Assembly: GCA_963680875.1 (NCBI GenBank)
Contig: OY804578.1
Span: 96,935,689 to 96,999,688 of the forward strand
From: Bathymodiolus brooksi
Lineage: Eukaryota; Mollusca; Bivalvia; Mytilida; Modiolidae
Direction of reading: 5' to 3'
Length of the DNA stretch: 64,000 nucleotides
Position numbers and translations under genes: made by a program. The notes below the pieces were generated by a model, which was not told where the DNA came from, did no database searches, and saw nothing but the letters and a program-made list of their open reading frames with translations. Below, piece after piece: positions 38,772 through 52,262 of the stretch; positions within the stretch are counted from its first letter, which is position 1; each line of letters opens with the position of its first letter.

Positions 38772-40456
38772 GAAAAAAGGGGGGGCTAAATGTAAATATT
38801 TCATAGTATTTAGCTATTAAATATACAACTGAGGCATATATATGTGTTAAAATTGTTTATTGTGTTAGAAATTAGCTTAATAACTGTAATATATAAGAGA
38901 ATAGGTAAGTTTTGGTATGTTACACAATTTGAACTCAACAGCTGTAAATGGAGTTATTTTCATTAAAAATCTTCAAGGGGGTACCTTTGCATTTGAACAC
39001 TTATACTTGCAAATATCAGACAGCCACATACCTTATGAGTTTTTTTTGGGGTTGATATTGTCTAAGGAATAGAAATTAGGCCAACAAATGGTGAAAGAAA
39101 CAAGTTTTGTTGCTGTTTAGGTGTCAAACCACTAATTCACCAATCAGAGCTTGGAACATATACGAAAGTAGTCCCTTTTCAAGAAAAAGTTCCTTTCACT
39201 TTGTAGTATTGTGAAAACTACTGAATGGAATGGACTAATTAAAATTGATAATTGAAGTTAAATAAATAGGGATTATTTTGAGCCCAAATTTGATGGATTT
39301 AGTTGTATTTTAATACCTCTATGGAGGATTTGATGCATGACCTATAAATACTGAATTTCTTGGGGATGACTGAGCTATTTTTAGAGTAGGTGTTTTCCGT
39401 AGCATGGCATTTCACTGCAAGATTTTAAACATGCCCTGATATTTTGACAGAACGTAGAGGAATCATGTACGTTTCAGAAAATATATGGTCTTGGAAAGGT
39501 TAAACTTAAGATAAAATGACCAGGTAGGCTCGAAAAAACACAAATTTAGTAGAAAACCTTAAAGAAATTAATTAGTGGTTTTACACCTTAAAGACAAAAA
39601 CATCAAAACTATCTTTTGTTGCTATCATGTTCAAATTAGCCTATAAATGTCACAACAGACCCTGAGTGACATTTTTCATACAAAAATGTTACAAAATGCA
39701 TGTTAAGTAATATTTTGGAATATTGCTCCCAAACACTGGATATACATGGACACCGGGTATTGCAACTCATTTTATTTTAATTTTTGACTTTATAATTATT
39801 GGGAATATGTTATTGAATGTGTTTTTGCAGTAGAAGGGCATATAATATTGAAAATATGGTTGATAATAAGAATTTAACAAATTTCATCATGCGGCAGTTT
39901 GTCGACTTCAAAAATAGGATATGGTGATATCATGATTGGATTTTTTTCAATCCTACCCATTTTTACTGGTAAATTTTGATAGTTTCAGTTAGAATACATG
40001 TACAATGTACTCACAAAATAATATAAGGCTATAGAAAGCAGTTTTAATTGAAAATTATGTAGTTAAAACCTGGTAATTTAAGTGATCCCAGAAAAATTAT
40101 TTTGACTGCCTAGCATTTTCTACTAATTTTTCAAATTGTCAATTTGAATTTCATGTTTTAGAGTATTATTTGGCTGTAACAGTACATTTGAACATCCAGC
40201 TTACTTAAACAGTGAAAAAAAATGATGTGGAAGCATATATTTATTGAGTTTTGGGGGAAATTATAGTTGTGCACCATCAGAAATTCCAAGACTTGAATAT
40301 CAATAAATCATATTTTTGCAAATTTGATGGAATTAGAAGGAATTTCAACTAAAGATGTATATACAAAAACATATTTTATGTCTTAAACCACATAATTTAT
40401 GGGATAAAAGCATGAATTAACAAAATTAAGAATGATGTGAGCTCATTTTATGGGAC
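38772..40456 (+). repeat. Satellite unit 24 (X-like start, Y remainder, 1,685 bp)
   Basis: gtaaatattt, gctgttt and ctgcaag come first, then acatc, atcatg, caaaaatagg, caatcc and attgtcaat. It is the first unit with actcacaaaat (40012) and tagttaaaacc (40064), both shared with units 28-30. T at 38929 is private. Confidence 0.97.
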
Positions 40457-42143
40457 GAAAAAAGGGGGGGGGCTAAATGTAAACATTTCATAGTATTTAG
40501 CTATTAAATATACAACTGAGGCATATATATGTGTTAAAATTGTTTATTGTGTTAGAAATTAGCTTAATAACTGTAATATATAAGAGAATAGGTAAGTTTT
40601 GGTATGTTACACAATCTGAACTCAACAGCTGTAAATGGAGTTATTTTAATTAAAAATCTTCAAGGGGGTACCTTTGCATTTGAACACTTATACTTGCAAA
40701 TATCAGACAGCCACATACCTTATGAGTTTTTTTTGGGGTTGATATTGTCTAAGGAATAGAAATTAGGCCAACAAATGGTGAAAGAAACAAGTTTTGTTGC
40801 TGTTTAGGTGTCAAACCACTAATTCACCAATCAGAGCTTGGAACATATACGAAAGTAGTCCCTTTTCAAGAAAAAGTTCCTTTCACTTTGTAGTATTGTG
40901 AAAACTACTGAATGGAATGGACTAATTAAAATTGATAATTGAAGTTAAATAAATAGGGATTATTTTGAGCCCAAATTTGATGGATTTAGTTGTATTTTAA
41001 TACCTCTATGGAGGATTTGATGCATGACCTATAAATACTGAATTTCTTGGGGATGACTGAGCTATTTTTAGAGTAGGTGTTTTCCGTAGCATGGCATTTC
41101 ACTGCAAGATTTTAAACATGCCCTGATATTTTGACAGAACGTAGAGGAATCATGTACGTTTCAGAAAATATATGGTCTTGGAAAGGTTAAACTTAAGATA
41201 AAATGACCAGGTAGGCTCGAAAAAACACAAATTTAGTAGAAAACCTTAAAGAAATTAATTAGTGGTTTTACACCTTAAAGACAAAAACGTCAAAACTATC
41301 TTTTGTTGCTATCCTGTTCAAATTAGCCTATAAATGTCACAACAGACCCTGAGTGACATTTTTCATACAAAAATGTTACAAAATGCATGTTAAGTAATAT
41401 TTTGGAATATTGCTCCCAAACACTGGATATACATGGACACCGGGTATTGCAACCCATTTTATTTTAATTTTTGACTTTATAATTATTGGGAATATGTTAT
41501 TGAATGTGTTTTTGCAGTAGAAGGGCATATAATATTGAAAATATGGTTGATAATAAGAATTTAACAAATTTCATCATGCGGCAGTTTGTCGACTTCAAAT
41601 ATAGGATATGGTGATATCATGATTGGATTTTTTTTAATCCTACCCATTTTTACTGGTAAATTTTGATAGTTTCAGTTAGAATACATGTACAATGTACTTA
41701 CAAAATAATATAAGGCTATAGAAAGCAGTTTTAATTGAAAATTATGTAGTAAAAACCTGGTAATTTAAGTGATCCCAGAAAAATTATTTTGACTGCCTAG
41801 CATTTTCTACTAATTTTTCAAATTATCAATTTGAATTTCATGTTTTAGAGTATTATTTGGCTGTAACAGTACATTTGAACATCCAGCTTACTTAAACAGT
41901 GAAAAAAAATGATGTGGAAGCATATATTTATTGAGTTTTGGGGGAAATTATAGTTGTGCACCATCAGAAATTCCAAGACTTGAATATCAATAAATCATAT
42001 TTTTGCAAATTTGATGGAATTAGAAGGAATTTCAACTAAAGATGTATATACAAAAACATATTTTATGTCTTAAACCACATAATTTATGGGATAAAAGCAT
42101 GAATTAACAAAATTAAGAATGATGTGAGCTCATTTTATGGGAC
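40457..42143 (+). repeat. Satellite unit 25 (family X, 1,687 bp)
   Basis: The 9-G tract is linked to ttttaattaaa (A at 40648), a combination found only in units 25 and 28-31. gcaacccat is present, with the minus-strand frame at 41376-41567. Confidence 0.97.
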
Positions 42144-43828
42144 GAAAAAAGGGGGGGGCTAAATGTAAACATTTCATAGTATTTAGCTATTAAATATACA
42201 ACTGAGGCATATATATGTGTTAAAATTGTTTATTGTGTTAGAAATTAGCTTAATAACTGTAATATATAAGAGAATAGGTAAGTTTTGGTATGTTGCACAA
42301 TCTGAACTCAACAGCTGTAAATGGAGTTATTTTCATTAAAAATCTTCAAGGGGGTACCTTTGCATTTGAACACTTATACTTGCAAATATCAGACAGCCAC
42401 ATACCTTATGAGTTTTTTTTGGGGTTGATATTGTCTAAGGAATAGAAATTAGGCCAACAAATGGTGAAAGAAACAAGTTTTGTTGCTGTTTAGGTGTCAA
42501 ACCACTAATTCACCAATCAGAGCTTGGAACATATACGAAAGTAGTCCCTTTTCAAGAAAAAGTTCCTTTCACTTTGTAGTATTGTGAAAACTACTGAATG
42601 GAATGGACTAATTAAAATTGATAATTGAAGTTAAATAAATAGGGATTATTTTGAGCCCAAATTTGATGGATTTAGTTGTATTTTAATACCTCTATGGAGG
42701 ATTTGATGCATGACCTATAAATACTGAATTTCTTGGGGATGACTGAGCTATTTTTAGAGTAGGTGTTTTCCGTAGCATGGCATTTCACTGCAAGATTTTA
42801 AACATGCCCTGATATTTTGACAGAACGTAGAGGAATCATGTACGTTTCAGAAAATATATGGTCTTGGAAAGGTTAAACTTAAGATAAAATGACCAGGTAG
42901 GCTCGAAAAAACACAAATTTAGTAGAAAACCTTAAAGAAATTAATTAGTGGTTTTACACCTTAAAGACAAAAACGTCAAAACTATCTTTTGTTGCTATCC
43001 TGTTCAAATTAGCCTATAAATGTCACAACAGACCCTGAGTGACATTTTTCATACAAAAATGTTACAAAATGCATGTTAAGTAATATTTTGGAATATTGCT
43101 CCCAAACACTGGATATACATGGACACCGGGTATTGCATCCATTTTATTTTAATTTTTGACTTTATAATTATTGGGAATATGTTATTGAATGTGTTTTTGC
43201 AGTAGAAGGGCATATAATATTGAAAATATGGTTGATAATAAGAATTTAACAAATTTCATCATGCGGCAGTTTGTCGACTTCAAATATAGGATATGGTGAT
43301 ATCATGATTGGATTTTTTTTAATCCTACCCATTTTTACTGGTAAATTTTGATAGTTTCAGTTAGAATACATGTACAATGTACTTACAAAATAATATAAGG
43401 CTATAGAAAGCAGTTTTAATTGAAAATTATGTAGTAAAAACCTGGTAATTTAAGTGATCCCAGAAAAATTATTTTGACTGCCTAGCATTTTCTACTAATT
43501 TTTCAAATTATCAATTTGAATTTCATGTTTTAGAGTATTATTTGGCTGTAACAGTACATTTGAACATCCAGCTTACTTAAACAGTGAAAAAAAATGATGT
43601 GGAAGCATATATTTATTGAGTTTTGGGGGAAATTATAGTTGTGCACCATCAGAAATTCCAAGACTTGAATATCAATAAATCATATTTTTGCAAATTTGAT
43701 GGAATTAGAAGGAATTTCAACTAAAGATGTATATACAAAAACATATTTTATGTCTTAAACCACATAATTTATGGGATAAAAGCATGAATTAACAAAATTA
43801 AGAATGATGTGAGCTCATTTTATGGGAC
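42144..43828 (+). repeat. Satellite unit 26 (family X, 1,685 bp)
   Basis: The 8-G tract (+1) is offset by a one-base loss in gcatccat (43131-43145), where sister units have gcaacccat. That loss shifts the minus-strand frame. tatgttgcac (G at 42295) is shared with unit 27 only. Confidence 0.97.
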
Positions 43829-45514
43829 GAAAAAAGGGGGGGGCTAAATGTAAACATTTCATAGTATTTAGCTATTAAATATACAACTGAGGCATATATA
43901 TGTGTTAAAATTGTTTATTGTGTTAGAAATTAGCTTAATAACTGTAATATATAAGAGAATAGGTAAGTTTTGGTATGTTGCACAATCTGAACTCAACAGC
44001 TGTAAATGGAGTTATTTTCATTAAAAATCTTCAAGGGGGTACCTTTGCATTTGAACACTTATACTTGCAAATATCAGACAGCCACATACCTTATGAGTTT
44101 TTTTTGGGGTTGATATTGTCTAAGGAATAGAAATTAGGCCAACAAATGGTGAAAGAAACAAGTTTTGTTGCTGTTTAGGTGTCAAACCACTAATTCACCA
44201 ATCAGAGCTTGGAACATATACGAAAGTAGTCCCTTTTCAAGAAAAAGTTCCTTTCACTTTGTAGTATTGTGAAAACTACTGAATGGAATGGACTAATTAA
44301 AATTGATAATTGAAGTTAAATAAATAGGGATTATTTTGAGCCCAAATTTGATGGATTTAGTTGTATTTTAATACCTCTATGGAGGATTTGATGCATGACC
44401 TATAAATACTGAATTTCTTGGGGATGACTGAGCTATTTTTAGAGTAGGTGTTTTCCGTAGCATGGCATTTCACTGCAAGATTTTAAACATGCCCTGATAT
44501 TTTGACAGAACGTAGAGGAATCATGTACGTTTCAGAAAATATATGGTCTTGGAAAGGTTAAACTTAAGATAAAATGACCAGGTAGGCTCGAAAAAACACA
44601 AATTTAGTAGAAAACCTTAAAGAAATTAATTAGTGGTTTTACACCTTAAAGACAAAAACGTCAAAACTATCTTTTGTTGCTATCCTGTTCAAATTAGCCT
44701 ATAAATGTCACAACAGACCCTGAGTGACATTTTTCATACAAAAATGTTACAAAATGCATGTTAAGTAATATTTTGGAATATTGCTCCCAAACACTGGATA
44801 TACATGGACACCGGGTATTGCAACCCATTTTATTTTAATTTTTGACTTTATAATTATTGGGAATATGTTATTGAATGTGTTTTTGCAGTAGAAGGGCATA
44901 TAATATTGAAAATATGGTTGATAATAAGAATTTAACAAATTTCATCATGCGGCAGTTTGTCGACTTCAAATATAGGATATGGTGATATCATGATTGGATT
45001 TTTTTTAATCCTACCCATTTTTACTGGTAAATTTTGATAGTTTCAGTTAGAATACATGTACAATGTACTTACAAAATAATATAAGGCTATAGAAAGCAGT
45101 TTTAATTGAAAATTATGTAGTAAAAACCTGGTAATTTAAGTGATCCCAGAAAAATTATTTTGACTGCCTAGCATTTTCTACTAATTTTTCAAATTGTCAA
45201 TTTGAATTTCATGTTTTAGAGTATTATTTGGCTGTAACAGTACATTTGAACATCCAGCTTACTTAAACAGTGAAAAAAAATGATGTGGAAGCATATATTT
45301 ATTGAGTTTTGGGGGAAATTATAGTTGTGCACCATCAGAAATTCCAAGACTTGAATATCAATAAATCATATTTTTGCAAATTTGATGGAATTAGAAGGAA
45401 TTTCAACTAAAGATGTATATACAAAAACATATTTTATGTCTTAAACCACATAATTTATGGGATAAAAGCATGAATTAACAAAATTAAGAATGATGTGAGC
45501 TCATTTTATGGGAC
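43829..45514 (+). repeat. Satellite unit 27 (X with Y end, 1,686 bp)
   Basis: tatgttgcac (43980) is shared with unit 26. It has X bases up to the eight-T site near 45000, then attgtcaat of Y near 45196, so a switch lies within about 200 bp. gcaacccat gives the minus-strand frame at 44747-44938. The G tract is 8. Confidence 0.97.
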
Positions 45515-47201
45515 GAAAAAAGGGGGGGGGCTAAATGTAAACATTTCATAGTATTTAGCTATTAAATATACAACTGAGGCATATATATGTGTTAAAATTG
45601 TTTATTGTGTTAGAAATTAGCTTAATAACTGTAATATATAAGAGAATAGGTAAGTTTTGGTATGTTACACAATCTGAACTCAACAGCTGTAAATGGAGTT
45701 ATTTTAATTAAAAATCTTCAAGGGGGTACCTTTGCATTTGAACACTTATACTTGCAAATATCAGACAGCCACATACCTTATGAGTTTTTTTTGGGGTTGA
45801 TATTGTCTAAGGAATAGAAATTAGGCCAACAAATGGTGAAAGAAACAAGTTTTGTTGCTGTTTAGGTGTCAAACCACTAATTCACCAATCAGAGCTTGGA
45901 ACATATACGAAAGTAGTCCCTTTTCAAGAAAAAGTTCCTTTCACTTTGTAGTATTGTGAAAACTACTGAATGGAATGGACTAATTAAAATTGATAATTGA
46001 AGTTAAATAAATAGGGATTATTTTGAGCCCAAATTTGATGGATTTAGTTGTATTTTAATACCTCTATGGAGGATTTGATGCATGACCTATAAATACTGAA
46101 TTTCTTGGGGATGACTGAGCTATTTTTAGAGTAGGTGTTTTCCATAGCATGGCATTTCACTGCAAGATTTTAAACATGCCCTGATATTTTGACAGAACGT
46201 AGAGGAATCATGTACGTTTCAGAAAATATATGGTCTTGGAAAGGTTAAACTTAAGATAAAATGACCAGGTAGGCTCGAAAAAACACAAATTTAGTAGAAA
46301 ACCTTAAAGAAATTAATTAGTGGTTTTACACCTTAAAGACAAAAACGTCAAAACTATCTTTTGTTGCTATCCTGTTCAAATTAGCCTATAAATGTCACAA
46401 CAGACCCTGAGTGACATTTTTCATACAAAAATGTTACAAAATGCATGTTAAGTAATATTTTGGAATATTGCTCCCAAACACTGGATATACATGGACACCG
46501 GGTATTGCAACTCATTTTATTTTAATTTTTGACTTTATAATTATTGGGAATATGTTATTGAATGTGTTTTTGCAGTAGAAGGGCATATAATATTGAAAAT
46601 ATGGTTGATAATAAGAATTTAACAAATTTCATCATGCGGCAGTTTGTCGACTTCAAAAATAGGATATGGTGATATCATGATTGGATTTTTTTCAATCCTA
46701 CCCATTTTTACTGGTAAATTTTGATAGTTTCAGTTAGAATACATGTACAATGTACTCACAAAATAATATAAGGCTATAGAAAGCAGTTTTAATCGAAAAT
46801 TATGTAGTTAAAACCTGGTAATTTAAGTGATCCCAGAAAAATTATTTTGACTGCCTAGCATTTTCTACTAATTTTTCAAATTGTCAATTTGAATTTCATG
46901 TTTTAGAGTATTATTTGGCTGTAACAGTACATTTGAACATCCAGCTTACTTAAACAGTGAAAAAAAATGATGTGGAAGCATATATTTATTGAGTTTTGGG
47001 GGAAATTATAGTTGTGCACCATCAGAAATTCCAAGACTTGAATATCAATAAATCATATTTTTGCAAATTTGATGGAATTAGAAGGAATTTCAACTAAAGA
47101 TGTATATACAAAAACATATTTTATGTCTTAAACCACATAATTTATGGGATAAAAGCATGAATTAACAAAATTAAGAATGATGTGAGCTCATTTTATGGGA
47201 C
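45515..47201 (+). repeat. Satellite unit 28 (X front, Y back, 1,687 bp)
   Basis: 9-G tract and ttttaattaaa. X bases (acgtc, atcctg) hold to about 46371, then caaaaatagg, caatcc, actcacaaa and tagttaaaacc of Y from about 46656. A at 46144 (ccatagc) is shared with unit 34. C at 46794 (aatcgaaaat) is private. Confidence 0.97.
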
Positions 47202-48888
47202 GAAAAAAGGGGGGGGGCTAAATGTAAACATTTCATAGTATTTAGCTATTAAATATACAACTGAGGCATATATATGTGTTAAAATTGTTTATTGTGTTAG
47301 AAATTAGCTTAATAACTGTAATATATAAGAGAATAGGTAAGTTTTGGTATGTTACACAATCTGAACTCAACAGCTGTAAATGGAGTTATTTTAATTAAAA
47401 ATCTTCAAGGGGGTACCTTTGCATTTGAACACTTATACTTGCAAATATCAGACAGCCACATACCTTATGAGTTTTTTTTGGGGTTGATATTGTCTAAGGA
47501 ATAGAAATTAGGCCAACAAATGGTGAAAGAAACAAGTTTTGTTGCTGTTTAGGTGTCAAACCACTAATTCACCAATCAGAGCTTGGAACATATACGAAAG
47601 TAGTCCCTTTTCAAGAAAAAGTTCCTTTCACTTTGTAGTATTGTGAAAACTACTGAATGGAATGGACTAATTAAAATTGATAATTGAAGTTAAATAAATA
47701 GGGATTATTTTGAGCCCAAATTTGATGGATTTAGTTGTATTTTAATACCTCTATGGAGGATTTGATGCATGACCTATAAATACTGAATTTCTTGGGGATG
47801 ACTGAGCTATTTTTAGAGTAGGTGTTTTCCGTAGCATGGCATTTCACTGCCAGATTTTAAACATACCCTGATATTTTGACAGAACGTAGAGGAATCATGT
47901 ACGTTTCAGAAAATATATGGTCTTGGAAAGGTTAAACTTAAGATAAAATGACCAGGTAGGCTCGAAAAAACACAAATTTAGTAGAAAACCTTAAAGAAAT
48001 TAATTAGTGGTTTTACACCTTAAAGACAAAAACATCAAAACTATCTTTTGTTGCTATCATGTTCAAATTAGCCTATAAATGTCACAACAGACCCTGAGTG
48101 ACATTTTTCATACAAAAATGTTACAAAATGCATGTTAAGTAATATTTTGGAATATTGCTCCCAAACACTGGATATACATGGACACCGGGTATTGCAACTC
48201 ATTTTATTTTAATTTTTGACTTTATAATTATTGGGAATATGTTATTGAATGTGTTTTTGCAGTAGAAGGGCATATAATATTGAAAATATGGTTGATAATA
48301 AGAATTTAACAAATTTCATCATGCGGCAGTTTGTCGACTTCAAAAATAGGATATGGTGATATCATGATTGGATTTTTTTCAATCCTACCCATTTTTACTG
48401 GTAAATTTTGATAGTTTCAGTTAGAATACATGTACAATGTACTCACAAAATAATATAAGGCTATAGAAAGCAGTTTTAATTGAAAATTATGTAGTTAAAA
48501 CCTGGTAATTTAAGTGATCCCAGAAAAATTATTTTGACTGCCTAGCATTTTCTACTAATTTTTCAAATTGTCAATTTGAATTTCATGTTTTAGAGTATTA
48601 TTTGGCTGTAACAGTACATTTGAACATCCAGCTTACTTAAAGAGTGAAAAAAAATGATGTGGAAGCATATATTTATTGAGTTTTGGGGGAAATTATAGTT
48701 GTGCACCATCAGAAATTCCAAGACTTGAATATCAATAAATCATATTTTTGCAAATTTGATGGAATTAGAAGGAATTTCAACTAAAGATGTATATACAAAA
48801 ACATATTTTATGTCTTAAACCACATAATTTATGGGATAAAAGCATGAATTAACAAAATTAAGAATGATGTGAGCTCATTTTATGGGAC
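47202..48888 (+). repeat. Satellite unit 29 (family Y, 1,687 bp)
   Basis: It is almost identical to unit 30. Both have a 9-G tract, ttttaattaaa, acataccctg (47865), actcacaaa and tagttaaaacc. G at 48642 (aagagtg) is the only difference I found. Confidence 0.97.
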
Positions 48889-50575
48889 GAAAAAAGGGGG
48901 GGGGCTAAATGTAAACATTTCATAGTATTTAGCTATTAAATATACAACTGAGGCATATATATGTGTTAAAATTGTTTATTGTGTTAGAAATTAGCTTAAT
49001 AACTGTAATATATAAGAGAATAGGTAAGTTTTGGTATGTTACACAATCTGAACTCAACAGCTGTAAATGGAGTTATTTTAATTAAAAATCTTCAAGGGGG
49101 TACCTTTGCATTTGAACACTTATACTTGCAAATATCAGACAGCCACATACCTTATGAGTTTTTTTTGGGGTTGATATTGTCTAAGGAATAGAAATTAGGC
49201 CAACAAATGGTGAAAGAAACAAGTTTTGTTGCTGTTTAGGTGTCAAACCACTAATTCACCAATCAGAGCTTGGAACATATACGAAAGTAGTCCCTTTTCA
49301 AGAAAAAGTTCCTTTCACTTTGTAGTATTGTGAAAACTACTGAATGGAATGGACTAATTAAAATTGATAATTGAAGTTAAATAAATAGGGATTATTTTGA
49401 GCCCAAATTTGATGGATTTAGTTGTATTTTAATACCTCTATGGAGGATTTGATGCATGACCTATAAATACTGAATTTCTTGGGGATGACTGAGCTATTTT
49501 TAGAGTAGGTGTTTTCCGTAGCATGGCATTTCACTGCCAGATTTTAAACATACCCTGATATTTTGACAGAACGTAGAGGAATCATGTACGTTTCAGAAAA
49601 TATATGGTCTTGGAAAGGTTAAACTTAAGATAAAATGACCAGGTAGGCTCGAAAAAACACAAATTTAGTAGAAAACCTTAAAGAAATTAATTAGTGGTTT
49701 TACACCTTAAAGACAAAAACATCAAAACTATCTTTTGTTGCTATCATGTTCAAATTAGCCTATAAATGTCACAACAGACCCTGAGTGACATTTTTCATAC
49801 AAAAATGTTACAAAATGCATGTTAAGTAATATTTTGGAATATTGCTCCCAAACACTGGATATACATGGACACCGGGTATTGCAACTCATTTTATTTTAAT
49901 TTTTGACTTTATAATTATTGGGAATATGTTATTGAATGTGTTTTTGCAGTAGAAGGGCATATAATATTGAAAATATGGTTGATAATAAGAATTTAACAAA
50001 TTTCATCATGCGGCAGTTTGTCGACTTCAAAAATAGGATATGGTGATATCATGATTGGATTTTTTTCAATCCTACCCATTTTTACTGGTAAATTTTGATA
50101 GTTTCAGTTAGAATACATGTACAATGTACTCACAAAATAATATAAGGCTATAGAAAGCAGTTTTAATTGAAAATTATGTAGTTAAAACCTGGTAATTTAA
50201 GTGATCCCAGAAAAATTATTTTGACTGCCTAGCATTTTCTACTAATTTTTCAAATTGTCAATTTGAATTTCATGTTTTAGAGTATTATTTGGCTGTAACA
50301 GTACATTTGAACATCCAGCTTACTTAAACAGTGAAAAAAAATGATGTGGAAGCATATATTTATTGAGTTTTGGGGGAAATTATAGTTGTGCACCATCAGA
50401 AATTCCAAGACTTGAATATCAATAAATCATATTTTTGCAAATTTGATGGAATTAGAAGGAATTTCAACTAAAGATGTATATACAAAAACATATTTTATGT
50501 CTTAAACCACATAATTTATGGGATAAAAGCATGAATTAACAAAATTAAGAATGATGTGAGCTCATTTTATGGGAC
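48889..50575 (+). repeat. Satellite unit 30 (family Y, 1,687 bp)
   Basis: This is the near twin of unit 29, with acataccctg (A at 49552). It has the common aacagtg at 50329 where unit 29 has aagagtg. Confidence 0.97.
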
Positions 50576-52262
50576 GAAAAAAGGGGGGGGGCTAAATGTA
50601 AACATTTCATAGTATTTAGCTATTAAATATACAACTGAGGCATATATATGTGTTAAAATTGTTTATTGTGTTAGAAATTAGCTTAATAACTGTAATATAT
50701 AAGAGAATAGGTAAGTTTTGGTATGTTACACAATCTGAACTCAACAGCTGTAAATGGAGTTATTTTAATTAAAAATCTTCAAGGGGGTACCTTTGCATTT
50801 GAACACTTATACTTGCAAATATCAGACAGCCACATACCTTATGAGTTTTTTTTGGGGTTGATATTGTCTAAGGAATAGAAATTAGGCCAACAAATGGTGA
50901 AAGAAACAAGTTTTGTTGCTCTTTAGGTGTCAAACCACTAATTCACCAATCAGAGCTTGGAACATATACGAAAGTAGTCCCTTTTCAAGAAAAAGTTCCT
51001 TTCACTTTGTAGTATTGTGAAAACTACTGAATGGAATGGACTAATTAAAATTGATAATTGAAGTTAAATAAATAGGGATTATTTTGAGCCCAAATTTGAT
51101 GGATTTAGTTGTATTTTAATACCTCTATGGAGGATTTGATGCATGACCTATAAATACTGAATTTCTTGGGGATGACTGAGCTATTTTTAGAGTAGGTGTT
51201 TTCCGTAGCATGGCATTTCACTGCAAGATTTTAAACATGCCCTGATATTTTGACAGAACGTAGAGGAATCATGTACGTTTCAGAAAATATATGGTCTTGG
51301 AAAGGTTAAACTTAAGATAAAATGACCAGGTAGGCTCGAAAAAACACAAATTTAGTAGAAAACCTAAAAGAAATTAATTAGTGGTTTTACACCTTAAAGA
51401 CAAAAACGTCAAAACTATCTTTTGTTGCTATCCTGTTCAAATTAGCCTATAAATGTCACAACAGACCCTGAGTGACATTTTTCATACAAAAATGTTACAA
51501 AATGCATGTTAAGTAATATTTTGGAATATTGCTCCCAAACACTGGATATACATGGACACCGGGTATTGCAACCCATTTTATTTTAATTTTTGACTTTATA
51601 ATTATTGGGAATATGTTATTGAATGTGTTTTTGCAGTAGAAGGGCATATAATATTGAAAATATGGTTGATAATAAGAATTTAACAAATTTCATCATGCGG
51701 CAGTTTGTCGACTTCAAATATAGGATATGGTGATATCATGATTGGATTTTTTTTAATCCTACCCATTTTTACTGGTAAATTTTGATAGTTTCAGTTAGAA
51801 TACATGTACAATGTACTTACAAAATAATATAAGGCTATAGAAAGCAGTTTTAATTGAAAATTATGTAGTAAAAACCTGGTAATTTAAGTGATCCCAGAAA
51901 AATTATTTTGACTGCCTAGCATTTTCTACTAATTTTTCAAATTATCAATTTGAATTTCATGTTTTAGAGTATTATTTGGCTGTAACAGTACATTTGAACA
52001 TCCAGCTTACTTAAACAGTGAAAAAAAATGATGTGGAAGCATATATTTATTGAGTTTTGGGGGAAATTATAGTTGTGCACCATCAGAAATTCCAAGACTT
52101 GAATATCAATAAATCATATTTTTGCAAATTTGATGGAATTAGAAGGAATTTCAACTAAAGATGTATATACAAAAACATATTTTATGTCTTAAACCACATA
52201 ATTTATGGGATAAAAGCATGAATTAACAAAATTAAGAATGATGTGAGCTCATTTTATGGGAC
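50576..52262 (+). repeat. Satellite unit 31 (family X, 1,687 bp)
   Basis: The 9-G and ttttaattaaa start of the unit 28-30 group is joined to an X body with gctcttt and gcaacccat (C at 51573). The minus-strand frame is at 51495-51686. A at 51366 (aacctaaaag) is private and breaks one copy of the 10-bp direct repeat. Confidence 0.97.

Noticed and set aside
36319..51686. Five identical 63-codon minus-strand open frames (36319-36510, 38004-38195, 41376-41567, 44747-44938, 51495-51686) as protein-coding genes
   Set aside because: Most units have a stop inside the same stretch, the frame depends on a single base change, its composition is that of translated A+T-rich DNA (rich in Y, F, N, I, K), and no coding context or domain is visible. 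Copies are identical because the units are copies.
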